NCBI GenBank assembly: GCA_964462595.1
Contig: CAYWXM010000059.1
Span: 1-51,466 of the forward strand
DNA: 51,466 nucleotides
Source of the DNA: SURF-21 sp964462595
GTDB taxonomy: Bacteria; Actinomycetota; Geothermincolia; Geothermincolales; RBG-13-55-18
Direction: 5' to 3'
Of this stretch, positions 51,206 through 51,466 are shown piece after piece. The notes beneath the pieces were generated by a model that had not been told where the DNA came from, searched no databases, and was given only the letters and a program-made list of their open reading frames with translations. The translations under genes and the position numbers were made by a program. Within the stretch, counting starts at the first letter, position 1. The number at the start of each line of letters is the position of its first letter.

Positions 51206-51257
51206 AAATTGTTTGTATGTGCAATCAATTTATAATTCATCCCCTTCCCCATGTCAA
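51206..51257 (-). promoter_or_regulatory. TetR gene promoter with palindromic operator
   Basis: On the minus strand TTGACA (51257-51252), 17 bp spacer and TATAAA (51234-51229) form a near-ideal promoter. A 26-bp inverted repeat at 51206-51231 (arms AAATTGTTTG and CAATCAATTT, 6-bp spacer, one mismatch) covers the start site, as expected for TetR autorepression. Confidence 0.8.
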
Positions 51258-51398
51258 GAGCAGAAAACCCTTTTATCGATAAATGATGCGTCCTCCCGCA
51301 AACGACATAAGCAGCCAGAGCTTTCTTGAGGCAGCGTTCCTGCAGGATCTCGTGATAGAATCTTAAGGCAAGGCCAGTCTAGGAGGAGGTGCTTTATC

Positions 51399-51466
51399 GT
51401 GAAGACCCTGGTTGCCTATCACAGTCAGACCGGGCAGACGAAAAAGGTCGCCGACGCCATCTACGA
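51399..51466 (+). CDS. flavodoxin, 5' end only
   Basis: A partial gene cut by the window edge. The GTG start follows AGGAGGAGG at 9 bases. The visible 22 residues read MKTLVAYHSQTGQTKKVADA and onward, in which a first beta strand and an SQTGQT phosphate-binding loop are the flavodoxin FMN site. Flavodoxins carry single electrons at low potential. It is divergent from the TetR gene. Confidence 0.85.
   Translation, partial: MKTLVAYHSQTGQTKKVADAIY

Noticed and set aside
1..51466. CRISPR arrays, insertion sequences or prophage genes.
   Set aside because: No regularly spaced short repeats, transposase, integrase or phage structural motifs were seen on either strand.

Overview
Organism. The window looks like a GC-rich, monoderm (Gram-positive type) bacterium, most likely a deep-branching member of the Actinomycetota; this is inference from content, not a marker-gene result. 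In favour: a DivIVA polar-growth protein, a surface protein ending in an LPQTG cell-wall sorting signal, several lipoproteins, many GTG and TTG starts behind strong GGAGG ribosome binding sites, a type A RNase P RNA, and a metabolism rich in CoA chemistry (two ADP-forming acyl-CoA synthetase alpha-type proteins, an AMP-forming acyl-CoA synthetase, an SCP2 protein, a BKACE enzyme). No insertion sequence, prophage, CRISPR array, rRNA or tRNA was seen. The region reads as ordinary chromosome with loosely packed, mostly single-gene units.

Layout. 1-420 is non-coding and repeat-rich. 422-6176 (minus) holds a DUF5661 protein, a metallophosphoesterase, a 1097-residue multi-GAF histidine kinase and a decayed Ser/Thr kinase. 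6177-10142 (minus) is a giant HEAT-repeat protein, divergent from divIVA at 10711. 11585-14187 (minus) is a run of SDR, hotdog thioesterase and ketopantoate-reductase-like genes. 14376-17352 (plus) has a CAP-domain lipoprotein, an MFS transporter and an alpha/beta hydrolase. 17367-21694 carries a RecB-family nuclease with Fe-S cysteines, two small membrane proteins and a GH63-like glycosidase. RNase P RNA is at 21931-22318, preceded by a pair of hairpin repeats. 22558-28873 holds an amidohydrolase, a lipoprotein, a divergent pair (creatininase family / ADP-forming acyl-CoA synthetase alpha), a small HTH regulator and an SCP2 protein.

28978-33724 has the AMP-forming acyl-CoA synthetase and a tightly overlapped plus-strand trio (DUF488, hemerythrin, DUF362-ferredoxin). 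34046-34731 (minus) has a single-RRM RNA-binding protein with a terminator-like hairpin just before its ribosome binding site, and a Mop/TOBE molybdate protein. 34735-35435 contains no convincing gene but has a promoter-like site followed by nested terminator-like hairpins, a candidate small RNA or attenuator. 35436-39484 has a secreted alpha/beta hydrolase, a ketopantoate-reductase fragment, a lipoprotein and a second ADP-forming synthetase alpha. 39656-39863 is a second candidate structured RNA. 40140-44736 is a convergent pair of large surface or secreted proteins: an LPQTG-anchored SdrD-B-type protein and a subtilase with three C-terminal WFFAEG modules. 45030-51466 has an FMN-binding-domain membrane protein, a BKACE enzyme, a class C beta-lactamase-type serine hydrolase, an alpha/beta hydrolase, a second amidohydrolase, a TetR regulator with a clear promoter/operator, and the start of a flavodoxin gene.

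How they fit together. The CoA ligases, SCP2 protein, SDR, thioesterase, BKACE and amidohydrolases suggest use of organic acids and possibly aromatic or amino-acid-derived acids. The LPQTG protein, subtilase, CAP protein and lipoproteins form an exported set. The most notable non-coding signals are the RRM leader attenuator, the GGACG/CGTCC hairpin cluster near 35100, the 39.7 kb RNA candidate, the leaderless creatininase-family promoter and several well-placed operator palindromes.
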